Assembly (NCBI GenBank): GCA_019454045.1
Contig: SKCR01007812.1
Location: 992,001-1,056,000 of the forward strand
Length of the DNA: 64,000 bases
Direction of reading: 5' to 3'
DNA from: Zanthoxylum bungeanum
Taxonomy: Eukaryota; Streptophyta; Magnoliopsida; Sapindales; Rutaceae
Part shown: positions 34,174 to 48,024 of the stretch, piece after piece
Layout: each line of letters opens with the position of its first letter
Numbering within the stretch: position 1 is the first letter of the stretch
Notes under the pieces: generated by a model
Told to the model about the DNA's origin: nothing
Seen by the model: the letters and a program-made list of their open reading frames with translations, nothing else
The model's database searches: none
Made by a program: the position numbers and the translations under genes

Positions 34174-34893
34174 ATGGCGGACAAGGCTATCACCATTGGA
34201 ACCAGGAAGTTCATGACCAACCGTCTCCTTTCCAGAAAGCAATTTGTAAGCTTTTACATTCAATTTTCTTTTATTTTCTCGAAAAACAAACATGGGTTTG
34301 TTTGTTTTAATTGTTTTGCTATTTGGGCATCAGAGATCTTGAGCTGACTTGTATAAAATTACTAGTTTTATTTGTTATTGTTCTTTATGTTATTAAGGAG
34401 AGGAAAAGCTGTAGTCAGGGCTTAAACTTATTAAAGTAGGAAAATAATCATCATTGTTTGATTTAACTTAGTTTAAATGAGTTCTTGTTTTTTCATTTTT
34501 TGAAACGTTTCAATTTATGGTGACATATATAGTTTAATAATATGTATTGTTTTTTGTTGCTGAATGCAGGTTATTGATGTATTTCAAAGGTAAATCGTGT
34601 TTTTAATGCTTTACCGCTGTTAATCTTTGTTGGATCATTGTAATTGTGATGGGTTGTTTCATGTATTTTGTATTGGGTGATTAATTTTATGATGTGGTTT
34701 GTTGATTTTGTTATTTGTTGGTGTGAAAGGTGAGCTGAAGGAAAAATTGGCAAAGATGTATGAGGTGAATGACCCCAACTCAATCTTTGCTTTCAAGTTC
34801 AGAACTTACTTTGGAGGTGGTAAATCTACTGGGTTTGGTCTGATCTATGATTCATTCTCTCAGTTGAGAATGCTAAGAAGTATGAGCCCAAGG
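34174..34893 (+). pseudogene. RPS24: Ribosomal protein eS24 (RPS24) pseudogene, introns kept, C-terminus missing
   Basis: Exon 1 (34174-34245) encodes MADKAITIGTRKFMTNRLL, the eS24 start. The exon 2 piece (34570-34589) gives only VIDV plus seven bases, where family members read VIDVLHPGRxNVSK, so about 20-25 bases are missing and the join to exon 3 runs into a stop. Exon 3 (34730-34893) encodes [19 protein letters not shown] and [15 protein letters not shown]. An extra eight bases before the [16 protein letters not shown] stretch then shift the frame. The last exon is absent; an LTR-like repeat starts just downstream. Kept introns show it arose by DNA duplication, not reverse transcription. 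A working eS24 is part of the 40S subunit; this copy cannot make one. Confidence 0.85.
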
Positions 34894-34969
34894 GTAAGTT
34901 TTTATTTTGTATTTTTCCTATGACTTTTGCTGTTTTGCAGATTGTTATTGAAAATTCTAAATTTGTCTA

Positions 34970-35981
34970 GGTTCCGATATTGTATGGAATTAAACAACTA
35001 TTCTAATTTAAGACAGGTTAAAGTTAGAGCGATCGTGGTTCGATTCAACAATCACCATTAAGTCTATGCAAATATGATTCAAAGCGGTAAACAAAATCAT
35101 CAGAAGAATTTTGTTGATGGAGTGGAAAACTCGTGCGAGTGAAAAACCGCTTCAGGTATAGGAAACCCCCAGAATCCACTATATATGAGAAAACTTACAG
35201 CGATGGTATATGACCTATGATGACAACTTCACCGACTCGAATACCTCTAGGTTGTAATAACTTGAAGAACTTCCCGAGCCCGTATCAAGTGGCATTCTCC
35301 AAAACCTTTGAAGTCTATGAGTGGATCAACTCGGCGAACTCGCAACGCCGACTACCAATCTTTCTTCTAGAGAATTTTGTACGCTTAGGAAATTGAGTTA
35401 GAGTTGTGATTATGTGTTGATAGTAAATCAAAACTCAATCTCACCAAAAGAAAGAAGACAAAGAAACCAAAGATGTCTTCTAGATGAGTTATCAAGAAGG
35501 TTGAAAACAAATAATGTTGTAGCTCAGAATAATGTGTTTCCAATAGTTGATAAGGTGACTCTATGTTTGTTTATATAGGTAAGGTAGATGTATAGTTTTT
35601 CTTGTGTAAAACTAGCTCAAAAACGTATCCAAAATAACCTACTTATGCACAGCCGTTTGGACACCATAAGAAAACGTGATGAACACGAGCAGTTCCGCAA
35701 AACCGTTCGAACGCACAACGAACGCGAAGCCTCTGGACAGTTTTTTTCGAACGTACCTCGAACGTGAAGCCTCTATAAGCTTTTATTCGAACGTCCAGTC
35801 AACTGAACCACGAACGCAGAGCGTTCGAACTCAAAGAAGAACGCACCACAAACGCAAACCTTGACAACTTCATCTAATGTCATCCAAATATTTGTCAAAT
35901 TGCATTGAGATCTTCAAGACTCATTACAACTTAATTAAACTTATTTTATTACGAACATGAGTAACAAATATGAAATTAACA
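34970..35981 (-). repeat. LTR-like repeat, copy 1 (probable solo LTR)
   Basis: It shares GAGTGGAAAACTCGTGCGAG, ATCCACTATAT and CTTACAGCGATGG with copy 2 at 36970-37897. On the minus strand it begins TGTTAATTTC, has a TTCGAACG cluster (35650-35840), then a TATA-like TATATAAAC (about 35570), which is the layout of an LTR with U3, promoter and R. I found no matching target duplication, so the exact left end is uncertain. Confidence 0.55.
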
Positions 35982-36019
35982 ATTACCTCATTTGGGCATA
36001 TGTTGTTGCATTTTATATA

Positions 36020-36408
36020 TTTCTATTTTGGTTGGTCTGTGAAAATCCATTTGATAACTTATTATATAAAAGAAATAAATAAGAAAACCTATTATTTTTT
36101 TTGAAAAAATTGGACGCCTAATATATATTATAGATGTAGACTGTAGTTGATGTAGTACATGTATCTATACTTTTCAAGGAGTTGATAAAGAACTCAACGT
36201 CAGAGAAAATTCTGATAGGTTGATTTTGTTGAATGATTTGTCTCTCTAATAATACAACTCGATTGAGGAGTGAAAAACTTTGCTATATTCTACTTAACTT
36301 TTTGTTGCATTTTGATAATTTCACTCTTATCTTTATATATATATAAATTTTCTAAACATTCCCCCTTAATTGGTGAAGATTTTTTGAATTTTTGATTTTA
36401 TATATTAA
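36020..36408. other. AT-rich DNA between repeats
   Basis: No gene or element ends recognised. Confidence 0.5.
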
Positions 36409-36417
36409 TTCTTAAAT

Positions 36418-36603
36418 ATATATATATTCTTTTGAAATCGTTTGAAACCCCACTGCTAAACCACTCATTCTGGGTTTAAGCGGAACAAGTAAAACTCTCG
36501 GATGTCTCAGGCTCTTACAAGAAACGCACTCCCTAGATTCGAACCTAGGACCTCAAGGTGAGATCATGGACTCTACACCACCAAGTCACACCCCATTAGG
36601 ACC
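36418..36603 (-). mobile_element. tRNA-derived SINE, copy 3
   Basis: Reverse-oriented relative of copies 1 and 2. The B box complement GATTCGAACCTAGGACC lies near 36537 and CACCAAGTCACACCCC matches the A box side. The duplication TTCTTAAAT occurs at 36409-36417 and 36604-36612. Confidence 0.8.
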
Positions 36604-36612
36604 TTCTTAAAT

Positions 36613-36969
36613 GTTTCTCTTATTTTAAGATGAATGAATCAATTGTTCCATAATTGTTTAATTATTTTTCTTTTATCAAGATTTTAGGAAGTGATGTATT
36701 TTGTGAAGTACAAAATTCAATTCATTTCAATGCATTTATCTATACTGTAATACTTATAAACTAATACTTATAAACTAGTTTATAATATCAATGAATATTC
36801 TTTATCAAACGGTGTATAAATAAATATTTCTTACTTTTTTTTGTACTTTTTAGAAAGTGAACAAATTTAAATATATTTTTAAACTCTCATATTCTTCTAA
36901 ACTCGAAACTAGTTGACAAACTTTGTATTAAGATTTTTTTTCAATGCCATTTGTGAAAGTTCGTGATTA
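36613..36969. other. AT-rich intergenic DNA
   Basis: Nothing recognised. Confidence 0.5.
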
Positions 36970-37897
36970 CCTAAGGTTCTGACCCTATGCGGAAAATAAA
37001 TAAATCACACAAAATCAACACAATAATTTTGGTGACGAAGTGGAAAACTCGTGCGAGTAAAAAAAACAACTCCGGGTATCTCGGCTACCAGCCCAATCCA
37101 CTATATAGAGAAAAACTTACAGCGATGGTCAAGACCTATGGTGGCGACTCCACCGACTCAAGTACCTATAAACTGCAAGAACTCAAGAAACTCCTCAAGC
37201 CCGTAACTCATAGTTTTCTTTAGAATCTTTGAAGTCTCTGAGCGGATTGTCTCTGCAACTCTAAACGTCGGAACTCCGACTACTAAACTTCCTACTAAAG
37301 AACTCTAAAGGATTATGAATTTTCGTTAAGGTTGTGTTGAAGGTTTATCAAAGAGAGATTCTCACAATTAACAAAAAAGACAAGAAGATGAAAGAAGCCT
37401 TTAATGGTGGAATCAAATAAGGTTGAAAGCTTTGAGAGATTTTGGCTCAAGGGATTTGTATTTTCAACACTTGGGGAAGGTGCCTACATGTTCTATTTAT
37501 AGGTAGGGTGAAGATTTAAAGTTTTTCAAAGTGAAAAGGCTAAAAAACGTGTTCAGATCGCAGTCGCGTTCGAACATTTACTCGAACGCACCACGAACGC
37601 GTGCCTACGGGAAAGACTCATTGGAACGCTACTTGAACGCACCACGAACGCATGCTCTTTGGAATGTCTCGTTCGAACACTTCCTCGAACGTGTCTCGAA
37701 CGTTTGCTCTCTGGAATATTTCGTTCGAACCCAATGGAGAACGTGCCACTAACGTTCGAACGCCGAAGCGAACACATCACTAACGAAAATGCTCCAACTT
37801 TGCCAAAAAAAAGTCCAATTATTTCAAGATCTTCAAGATATGTTATAACTCAATTGAACTTATTTTATCACGGACATTGCCAATAAAAATGGAACTT
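36970..37897 (-). repeat. LTR-like repeat, copy 2 (probable solo LTR)
   Basis: Diverged copy of 34970-35981 in the same orientation. On the minus strand it begins TGTAAGTTCC, carries GTTCGAACG-type motifs at 37560-37760 and then a TATA box CTATAAATAG (about 37494-37503). The two copies differ enough to be separate insertions rather than the two LTRs of one young element. No target duplication was found. Confidence 0.55.
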
Positions 37898-37937
37898 ACA
37901 ATTTATGCATCTAAAGCAACCAAATCCAAGAAAAAGT

Positions 37938-37968
<31 letters not shown>

Positions 37969-39382
37969 TATATATATATATACTAGGTCACAAACTCAAC
38001 CACTTACTTGACTCTTGACTGTCGACGGCTCTAAATTGGCGATAAGCATTTGCTTGGTAAAGCAAATATATAAAATAATAAAAATAGATTTTTAGCACAT
38101 AAAATATGAAATCACTAGATTTTTTTTATCTCATAAAAATATGAAATTACTTTCTTTTTCACGTTGCTATTTTAGTTCTGATAACAAATATATATAACTT
38201 TGAGAATGAATCATATTTTGACTAGATTTATATAGATATTAGATCACTCTCACTATACATAGATTCTTTGGTGTAACAGTGGTATGAGTGACATGGTATC
38301 ATAAGCGAATTAAAAAATGATATGTAGAGTTTCTTCATCTATTTTTTAGTTGTTTTTTAATTTTTTAACATGCGTGACAGTGAATGATTGACTTATTACA
38401 TAAATAATGTGGTACCATTATTAGATAGAAGATTTTATCCACTGTACGATGCAAAACTGGAATTGATCTATCTCTCCATATATGTAGTATCTGTTCTTAT
38501 CAGTTTAATATTTGATACGTGGGCCATTGGCCCACATGATATTAAATTAATTTGTTTAAGGGGAAGGCCCAATACAGTAGCTTGCTGCTGGGGTATTTGC
38601 ACTACAGCAAGGGCCAGGCGCACCCCACCGGTAGTCTAATGATGGTTTATCTCTCGCGGGCTGCAGTCGCAGTCCGTCAGTCGGTTCGGTTCGAATGGGG
38701 TGTTATATATCTTTTTAAAAAAAATATTTTTATATTTTCTTAATTAAAAAAAAAAAGAATTAACTTTTTTTTTATTTAAATCAGGAAACATTTTATTTAA
38801 TTTTGTTTTATCTTATGGAAGTCGGGGCCAATTTACTGCAAATACACATTCTGGACAGAATCGTAAAACGTCCTGAAGAAAACGATTTAGTCCACGATTC
38901 AATCCAATATATTATTTTATTCACGATGAATGATAATATTATTCTATATTTTGCAAACTGTTTCTATCCTTTTTTTTTTCATAAAAACTACAATCTTACA
39001 TTACATTTTCAAAAAAGAATTTTCATTTTCTTTCTTTTCTGACAATCCACAGAAGCACTGGAAATTTTATTAATTTGACACGTCTAAAATAAATATAAAA
39101 AATACAAAAGAGTGAATCAGCAGAGGAAGATTCCTCTTTGTCTTGATCTTTTGTATGTATGGGTACTTTTGAAAACTCTCTTTTCTTTTCTTTTTTATTT
39201 ATTTATTTATTTATTTTTTTCAGTTTCCTCTTTATCTATACATCTTTTGCAGCACTACATATTGTTGTTGTTATATAACTTGACTCGTGGTTCTGCTTCT
39301 CTCCTTCTCCTTGCACGTCTCTTCTCTCTTTTACAGCCATTTCTTGACCTACCCATTTCCTGGATAGCTCTCATTTCCCATC
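37898..39382 (+). promoter_or_regulatory. Intergenic DNA and promoter region of guanosine deaminase
   Basis: It starts with an A run and (TA)n tract (37937-37983). A GC-richer patch at 38560-38700 has no recognised origin. The last 200 bases are CT-rich, as in a 5' leader. No other gene is seen. Confidence 0.4.
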
Positions 39383-42043
<2,661 letters not shown>

Positions 42044-43360
42044 TTTCCTCAGTTTCTTTTGTTATGAAAAGACAAGACAACAGTACATAGAAACTTTCTT
42101 AAAAATGGGTAATATATATTTTTATCTGATTTCATAAAGCGTCTACAAAGAATTTTCATCCAAGAACATAGCAATGAATTTTATACAACTGCATCAAAAC
42201 TGGAAACTGCAAATACTGTACGATTCTATTGACCAAGTGTGAAAAAAACTAAATTAATTTATTATATTATTACTGTATGTACTTCACAAAAATGAATACT
42301 GTTTCCTAGAGGAACTGTGAGGAAAGGATAAGAAAACATATAAAAAAACAAAAAAACAAATATAAGCTCAATGTCTATGACTCTCATTGATCTAACAAAT
42401 ATGGGCTCGGCTAGCTACACAAGCAAACCTCTCTCAATGTCATTGATCTAACAATTAAATTGCATTCAAGCCTGCAGTAGAAGGATCTCCTTTCTTGCAC
42501 AGCTTTAAACTGTGGGAAGACAAAACTAGAAGAGTTTTCAGTATTGCATCAAACATACTGTCCATTTTCTCTTCAGGAAAAAAAAAAAAAAAAAAAAAGA
42601 GAAGATAAAATGGTATAAAAATGAGTTATACTGTATATAGGAACATCTTTGTCGGCTTATATGGTTTATAACGTCATTCTATTTCTTTGATAATGGATCA
42701 TTATTTTTTTTGGAAACGTTGGAAACTCGTCCACCAAACCACCTTGTCCGTGCTTAAGCAAAGTAGTTAAAATTCTCGGCTGCCCCAGACTCTTATAAGA
42801 ACTGCATCCTCTGCACTCGAACTCAAGATATAGCAATCAAGTCTTAAGTCATTTGCCACCAAGTCACACTCCTTGGACAACGGATGGATAAACAAATTAA
42901 TGGATTGTCATACTGCTGTAGCACAAACTGCATAAACAAATTATTAGTCATAAAATGACAAATTGCATAACAGAAGCGGTACACAGCAAATGCTTAGTAG
43001 AAGGGAGAAAATTAAAAGAAGAAAAAAAAAACTTGGCAAATCTACTATCCAGATAATTATTGGCTTTTACCAAGTCCTGATATTACAAAGTTTATCCAAC
43101 AATCACACAAATTCAAGTATAACTATGGATACAATAATAACACATGATTATCAAAAGAGAAAGGACGGATTATATCTAATACATGAGCCTGCCAATGAAA
43201 TATTCATGCCCTCAAGTAAATTTGCTCAATTTTTTTTTGTTTCTGTAGATCCTCCAATTTTACAGCTATAAAATGTAAGTTTTCCTGAATAAGAAAAGCG
43301 AGAAACTTTTCAGACTAAATAATATGTTACCATTCAGTCTTCAAGATATACTGCAGTCTC
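42044..43360. other. Convergent 3' ends and intergenic DNA
   Basis: Holds the guanosine deaminase 3' region, an A run at 42581-42599, SINE copy 4 and probably the 3' untranslated region of the minus-strand gene ending at 43361. Confidence 0.5.
42703..42878 (-). mobile_element. tRNA-derived SINE, copy 4 (old)
   Basis: Reverse-oriented and diverged: GGAAACGTTGGAAACTCGTC, CACTCGAACTC and CACCAAGTCACACTCC match the other three copies. It has a small internal difference near 42835-42850 and no clean target duplication, so it is the oldest of the four. Confidence 0.7.
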
Positions 43361-43810
43361 CTAATAGTACTGTATTCGGGCAGTATTAAACAGAAAGTAT
43401 TTCCCAAAGGCCAGGATCTGGTGCTCAGTATCGGGAGTAGGCAAGAATGCAACCTACTCCAAAATTGATAACAATAATACTAATCAGAAACTAAATATTT
43501 CCCAAGGATTGATATCAACAACTACCTGAGTTGGAACTTCATCAACCGAGGACATGCCGAACAGTTGATGCAGGATATTTGAATCCAAAGAGGAAACATA
43601 TTCTATCCAAAACGATCGATCATCTATTCTTCCGTCAGTTTGCAGTCTTGTACTTTTAATTAATGCTGAAGAACAAAAAGAAAGCAATTTTTCAACCTAT
43701 GCTATCCTTCAGAAAATATTCTTAACAGAAAATGCGGAAATAAAATTACTTGTAAGCATCTCTAACCAGCACAATGTTCACACATTGTCATCTTAACCAA
43801 ATTTAGATGC
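43361..43810 (-). CDS. Last exons of an unrecognised protein gene
   Basis: Three minus-strand segments join in frame with consensus splice sites: 43810-43767, 43665-43526 and 43453-43361 (stop TAG at 43361-43363). Together they give about 91 residues including MTMCEHCAALIKSTRLQTDG, then FWIEYVSSLDSNILHQLFGM, then VAFLPTPDTEHQILAFGKYF and the end LFNTARIQYY. The 5' exons are not resolved; a coding-like stretch near 44745-44650 (GLIYYLDPDVIIWGLIMRPR) could belong. I do not recognise the family. The in-frame junctions and normal amino-acid mix argue for a real gene or a recently lost one. Confidence 0.5.
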
Positions 43811-45164
43811 CTAAACTACTAAAATTTTAGAACAGATATCAAGACCTTAAATCCTCCTAAGACAATCTCCTCCAACAACAAATAAATAATCCAAGAATCA
43901 TCAATGAAGCAAGTAACAGGGCACTTACAATTCGGCAAAGATGTATTCAATGATCTTGTGCACATTTACGTGTTAGCCTCCACAAATACTGCTTCACAAG
44001 AATTGGACCTATTAATTTATATATATTGGTTCATCATTCAACAAATACAAACCGTAACAACACCCAATATAACCAAAATTATAAAAATAACTTTAAAATG
44101 AATAGAAAATTAAGGAAGTGGCAGCTGCCCTTGTCAGCTCATCACATCATAATTTATGGACATTGTCAGGAAATTATGATCATTTTAAGGCAGATAAAGA
44201 AGCCAAGCTTGAAGAATGGTTGGAAGAGACTAATGGTAACCCAACATAATATCAAGAGTGCAAGTGATACATAAGGGGCTTCATCTTGTATTTATTGCTT
44301 GCTTTCCCTGGAATATAATGATCATACACTGCCTATTTGTTGTGCCGACAGTAAACTAACTAAATTTTTTCACTCTACTTCTTGTGGGTTCTTTAATCTC
44401 GACACCGCGAACACATAACTCATCAGAAACTGGTGACTACTTGAATATAAGAATCTTTGCTGTTTGCATACAGGAAAAAGAAATCTGCAATAGGCTCTGG
44501 GATTATGTCTTGCTGCAATATGATCAAATATGATGATGGATTTTGAAGCAAAACCATCAGTGAAATGGGACGTTTTCGTTACCTCTTGCCTTTTCGTACT
44601 CTGCACATTGAGAGTAAAATAAAAGCATGTTGATGCACCCTGCAATCAGCTCATACTATTTGAAGATGGAGGTCTTGGTCGCATAATTAGCCCCCATATT
44701 ATCACATCCGGATCCAAATAGTATATAAGACCTCTACTTCCAATATTAACAGGTTGAACAATTAATACCAAAACCATAAGCTACTATTAAAACCTAATAC
44801 CAATGTCCAGAATTTTCACAAACAACAGCACAACATAAGTTGCATATATAATTTTAGAAAAAGAAAAGAAAAACTGAAACATATTCCCAACTCTTATGCT
44901 GGATAATAAAGTTAATAAATATTTGAAAATGATTTTATTATTATTGTTAATTGAGAATCTATTTACACGAATATTCAAGATTAAACAAAGTGGCTTCCAT
45001 TCAATGAAATTAATTATCTAAATGAACAATAAAGAGAAAAATGAGAAAAAATAACTCAGGAAGCAAACTAAAGAAACAACGCAAATTAACAACTACACAA
45101 AACAATAAACAAGAAGAAGAAACAAACCCATAAAGATTATCTACTTGTTAGGGTCAATTTAATC
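43811..45164 (-). other. Probable upstream part of the unrecognised gene, unresolved
   Basis: Donor-like sites (for example after GCCGAATT near 43928) and a coding-like stretch at 44650-44745 occur on the minus strand. No continuous exon chain could be built, so I leave it unassigned. Confidence 0.3.
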
Positions 45165-45508
45165 CGAAAATTTCCTCTTTCCTTATTAAAAATATTCAAA
45201 GTTGGGGTTAGTTTTGGGAATGACAAAAGTTAATTGGGTCATATAATTTTAGATGTGATTAATATCTCTTATTGTGTTAGGAAAATATTATCTATTGCCC
45301 TAGTTCCGTGGTTATATATATATATATATATATATATATCATTATCCTCCTAATTATTTGAGACACATGGGCAAGTAAATAGAGCGAAATTCTTCCACTC
45401 AAATATCGATCGAACAAAGCAATCTCCTTATGAGCTGGGGTTTTGGTTTTGTCATGGCAGACAAGTCTAAGAAGATGGACATGATGCAATGCTCCTGGTC
45501 AAATAAAC
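45165..45508 (+). repeat. Segment A, copy I of a local duplication
   Basis: About 340 bp nearly identical to 48532-48874: TTCCTCTTTCCTTATT, a (TA)n run, then GTAAATAGAGCGAAATTC and the start of an F-box-like gene. It marks the left edge of a roughly 3 kb duplicated unit. Confidence 0.85.
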
Positions 45509-45570
45509 CTGTTGATATGATATGCTTGATTCTTAGCTGTCTCCAATTTCGATGCAAACATGTTTAGGGT
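45454..45570 (+). pseudogene. F-box/DUF295-type N-terminal fragment, copy I
   Basis: ATG at 45454 opens MADKSKKMDMMQCSWSNKPV, then DMICLILSCL, which fits an F-box start (CxWSxLPxD..xLI...L). It then runs straight into gene X sequence and stops after 37 residues. The C-terminal part of such a protein lies at 51665-52138. Confidence 0.55.
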
Positions 45571-45724
45571 TGTTGCTAAAACTATAACAATCGAAACTAT
45601 TCGAGAATTTGCAAGTAGCGGTGAACAGTTTCCTCCCGATCTTGACGCCTGGGCCATGTCACTAAGCGAGAAAGGCACCGACAAAGCGAATAGGGAAATT
45701 GCGAAGCTCTGGGCCGGAAATTAG
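45542..45724 (+). pseudogene. Gene X fragment, copy 1 (C-terminal part)
   Basis: Encodes most of the C-terminal half found in copy 4 (VVAKTITIETIREFASSGEQ, FPPDLDAWAM, KANREIAKLWAGN) and stops at 45722. It lies in the left arm of the palindrome and lacks exon 1 and the start of exon 2. I do not recognise the protein family. Confidence 0.75.
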
Positions 45725-45956
45725 AATTTCGATTTGTTGATTCATTCATCATCATGGTGGTGATTTTGCGAAATCTAATACTCTGATTTGATTCATTCAT
45801 CATCATATTGTGGTGGTAATTTTGCGATATCTGTCTGGTTCAATCAATCAGATTTGATTCATTCATCATCATGGTGGTAATTTTGTGAAATCTATTACTC
45901 TGATTTGATTCATTCATCATCATATCATGGTGGTAATTTTGCGGTATCTGTCTGGT

Positions 45957-46172
45957 TCAATCACTCAGATTTGATTCATTCATCATGATGATGATAATTT
46001 TGTGAATTGTATGATTCAGATGTAATGAGTGAGTACATACATATTCAATCTTGGTCTTGGGATTTGCCTCGGAAATTAGAGATTCCATCTTTTGATCTAT
46101 CTGATTCAATCTTGGAATATCGTTCTCCCTAACCGAATCGAAATCGAACCGCTGGAACCGAACAGTTTTCAT
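45957..46172 (-). other. Exon-like open frame at the palindrome tip, left arm
   Basis: The minus-strand frame MKTVRFQRFDFDSVRENDIP, then LNQIDQKMESLISEANPKTK, is mirrored by the plus-strand frame at 46171-46365 with the same protein apart from a few changes. Either it is the duplicated first exon of an unknown gene or an accidental frame kept by recent duplication. No family recognised. Confidence 0.25.
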
Positions 46173-46365
46173 GACCGTTCGGTTCCAGCGGTTCGATTTC
46201 GATTCGGTTAGGGAGAACGATATTCCGAGATTGAATCAGACAGATCAAAAGATGGAATCTCTAATTTCCGAGGCAAATCCCAAGACCAAGATTGAATATG
46301 TATGTACTCACTCATTACATCCGAATCATACAATTCACAAAATTACCATCATGAATCAAATCTGA
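46171..46365 (+). other. Exon-like open frame at the palindrome tip, right arm
   Basis: MTVRFQRFDFDSVRENDIPR, then LNQTDQKMESLISEANPKTK, diverging from the palindrome centre opposite to the frame at 45957-46172. A donor-like TATGTATGT follows KTKIE. Confidence 0.25.
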
Positions 46366-46605
46366 GTGATTGAACCAGACATATATCGCAAAATTACCAC
46401 CATGATATGATGATGAATGAATCAAATCAGAGTAATAGATTTCGCAAAATTATCACCATGATGATGAATGAATCAAATCTGATTGATTGAACGAGACAGA
46501 TATCGCAAAATTACCACCACAACATGATAATGAATGAATCAAATCAGAGTATTAGATTTCGCAAAATTACCACCACGATGATGAATGAATCAACATGTCG
46601 AATCT

Positions 46606-47118
46606 CTAATTTCCGGCCCAGAGCTTCGCAATTTCCCTATTAGCTTTGTCGATGACTTTCTCGCTTAGCGACATGGCCCAGGCGTCAAGATCAGGAGGAA
46701 ACTGTTCACCACTACTTGCAAATTCTCGAATAGTTTCGATTGTTATAGTTTTAACAACAACCCTAAACATGTCTGCATAGAAATTAGGAATATTTTTAAC
46801 TCACTCGCCAGCTTCCCAACCGACATTTTGAGTCCGATGAATCTTTTATCTCCTAAAATCAAGAACCAAGAAAATTCAATACTATTTTATTTTTATAAAA
46901 AAAAAATTGAGAAAAAAGAACTCTGTTAATAAGAATCACCGAATTTATCCTTCACATCGCTCAATTCATCAAAATTCAAATCCACCACTTCAGATTTAAA
47001 GATCACGAACCTCAGATTTAAATATCGCATCAGCGTGTTTCCAGTTCCTTATTAGCATTTCAATGGCAACATCGTGAATTTTCAGGCTATTTTCGAGCTC
47101 TTCCACGGGTGACGTCAT
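46606..47118 (-). pseudogene. Gene X, copy 2, broken
   Basis: Starts ATGACGTCACCCGTGGAAGAG (47118) with MTSPVEELENSLKIHDVAIE intact. A deletion in the VRD(VIQ) stretch then gives an early stop, and exon 2 lacks the LLAHLTDGKNIPN part. It ends LWAGN at 46606. Its 3' half is the right arm of the palindrome. Confidence 0.75.
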
Positions 47119-47328
47119 CTTGAATAGCGGTGAATAGAGACAGAGAAATTACGATGATTCTACAAAGAGTGTTGAAAAAAAATTTGAAGTGATTTGGGCG
47201 GAATGAGGAAGAGAGGTGATATTTAATATTTAATATTCTATAGATGATTAGTCAGTCAGTTATTAGAATAAAATAATAATAACTTTAATACTATTTCTTG
47301 TGCCTCAAATGCTCATTCAAGTTCAAGG

Positions 47329-48024
47329 AGCTTATCTCCAGAGCTTTCGGCGATCAATCTTGAGGGCACAACATGTCTGTTGGAGGCGATGGCTGAGATG
47401 GAGCGATCAGGAGGGAAGGGAAGGCTGGAACTTTTTAAAGCTTTCTGTTGGGTGTCTTGGCAAGACCGAAATCAGAAGTTTTTTGAAGAGCTGAAGCTGC
47501 CGGTTCAGAGATGTTTGACTGATGACCGTACTTGGAAGCCTCCTTTGGAGGGTTGGATAAAATGAATACTGACGCGGCTATAGATTTCTGTACGTGCAAG
47601 GCGGGTCTAGGGGTGATTTTTAGAGATACTAAGGGGAGGTGGTGGGGGCTGCTGTTAAAAAATTATTTCGGTGGAGACGTGCTAGTGGCGGAAGCTGAAG
47701 TTTAAATTTGGGCTCCAAGCGGCGGAAGATCTGGGGCTGCGTCATTTAGTGGTGGAAACCGATTGTAGTCAGGTTGTGGAATTTATCTATAACGAAGGGC
47801 ACTTGACAGAAATGCTGTGGATTTTTGAAGATATAGTAGGAAAGCGCTAATTTTGATAGACATTTTGTTTGCTATGCTTCTCGTTTTTGCAATGTTATTG
47901 CTCACGTGCTTGCAAAATTGGCAACTCGCGTTTGTTACCCTGTTATTTGAAAGATAATTTCCTTCAAACATTAAGTGTTTCTCTCTGCTTTTCATAATGA
48001 TAGTTCTTGCTTTTCAAAAAATAA
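47329..48024 (+). mobile_element. 5'-truncated LINE with RNase H-like domain
   Basis: Translations in shifting frames give WKPPLEGWIK, TDAAIDFCTCKAGLGVIFRD, LRHLVVETDCSQVVEFIYNE and FCNVIAHVLAKLAT, the RNase H-like tail of plant LINE open frame 2. At least two frameshifts break it. It ends in an AAAAAATAAAA tail and has a 10 base target duplication AAGTTCAAGG (47319-47328 and 48025-48034). The empty site survives in the sister duplicate near 51460, proving an insertion. Confidence 0.88.

Larger units (their letters stand above)
45544..46796. repeat. Near-perfect palindrome, two 620 bp arms with a 13 bp spacer
   Basis: Left arm 45544-46163 and right arm 46177-46796 are reverse complements with few mismatches. 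Around the centre, GTTCGGTTCCAGCGGTTCG pairs exactly and the next 80 bases differ at about two positions. Each arm holds a C-terminal piece of gene X, a tract of diverged GATTCATTCATCATCATGG repeats and an exon-like segment at the tip. Transcription across it would give a long hairpin RNA. Such inverted duplications are known sources of small RNAs and young MIR genes in plants. Confidence 0.9.

Noticed and set aside
34170..37905. The two LTR-like repeats as the ends of one complete retroelement
   Set aside because: They are too diverged from each other, only about 1 kb apart, and I found no primer binding site, polypurine tract or shared target duplication.
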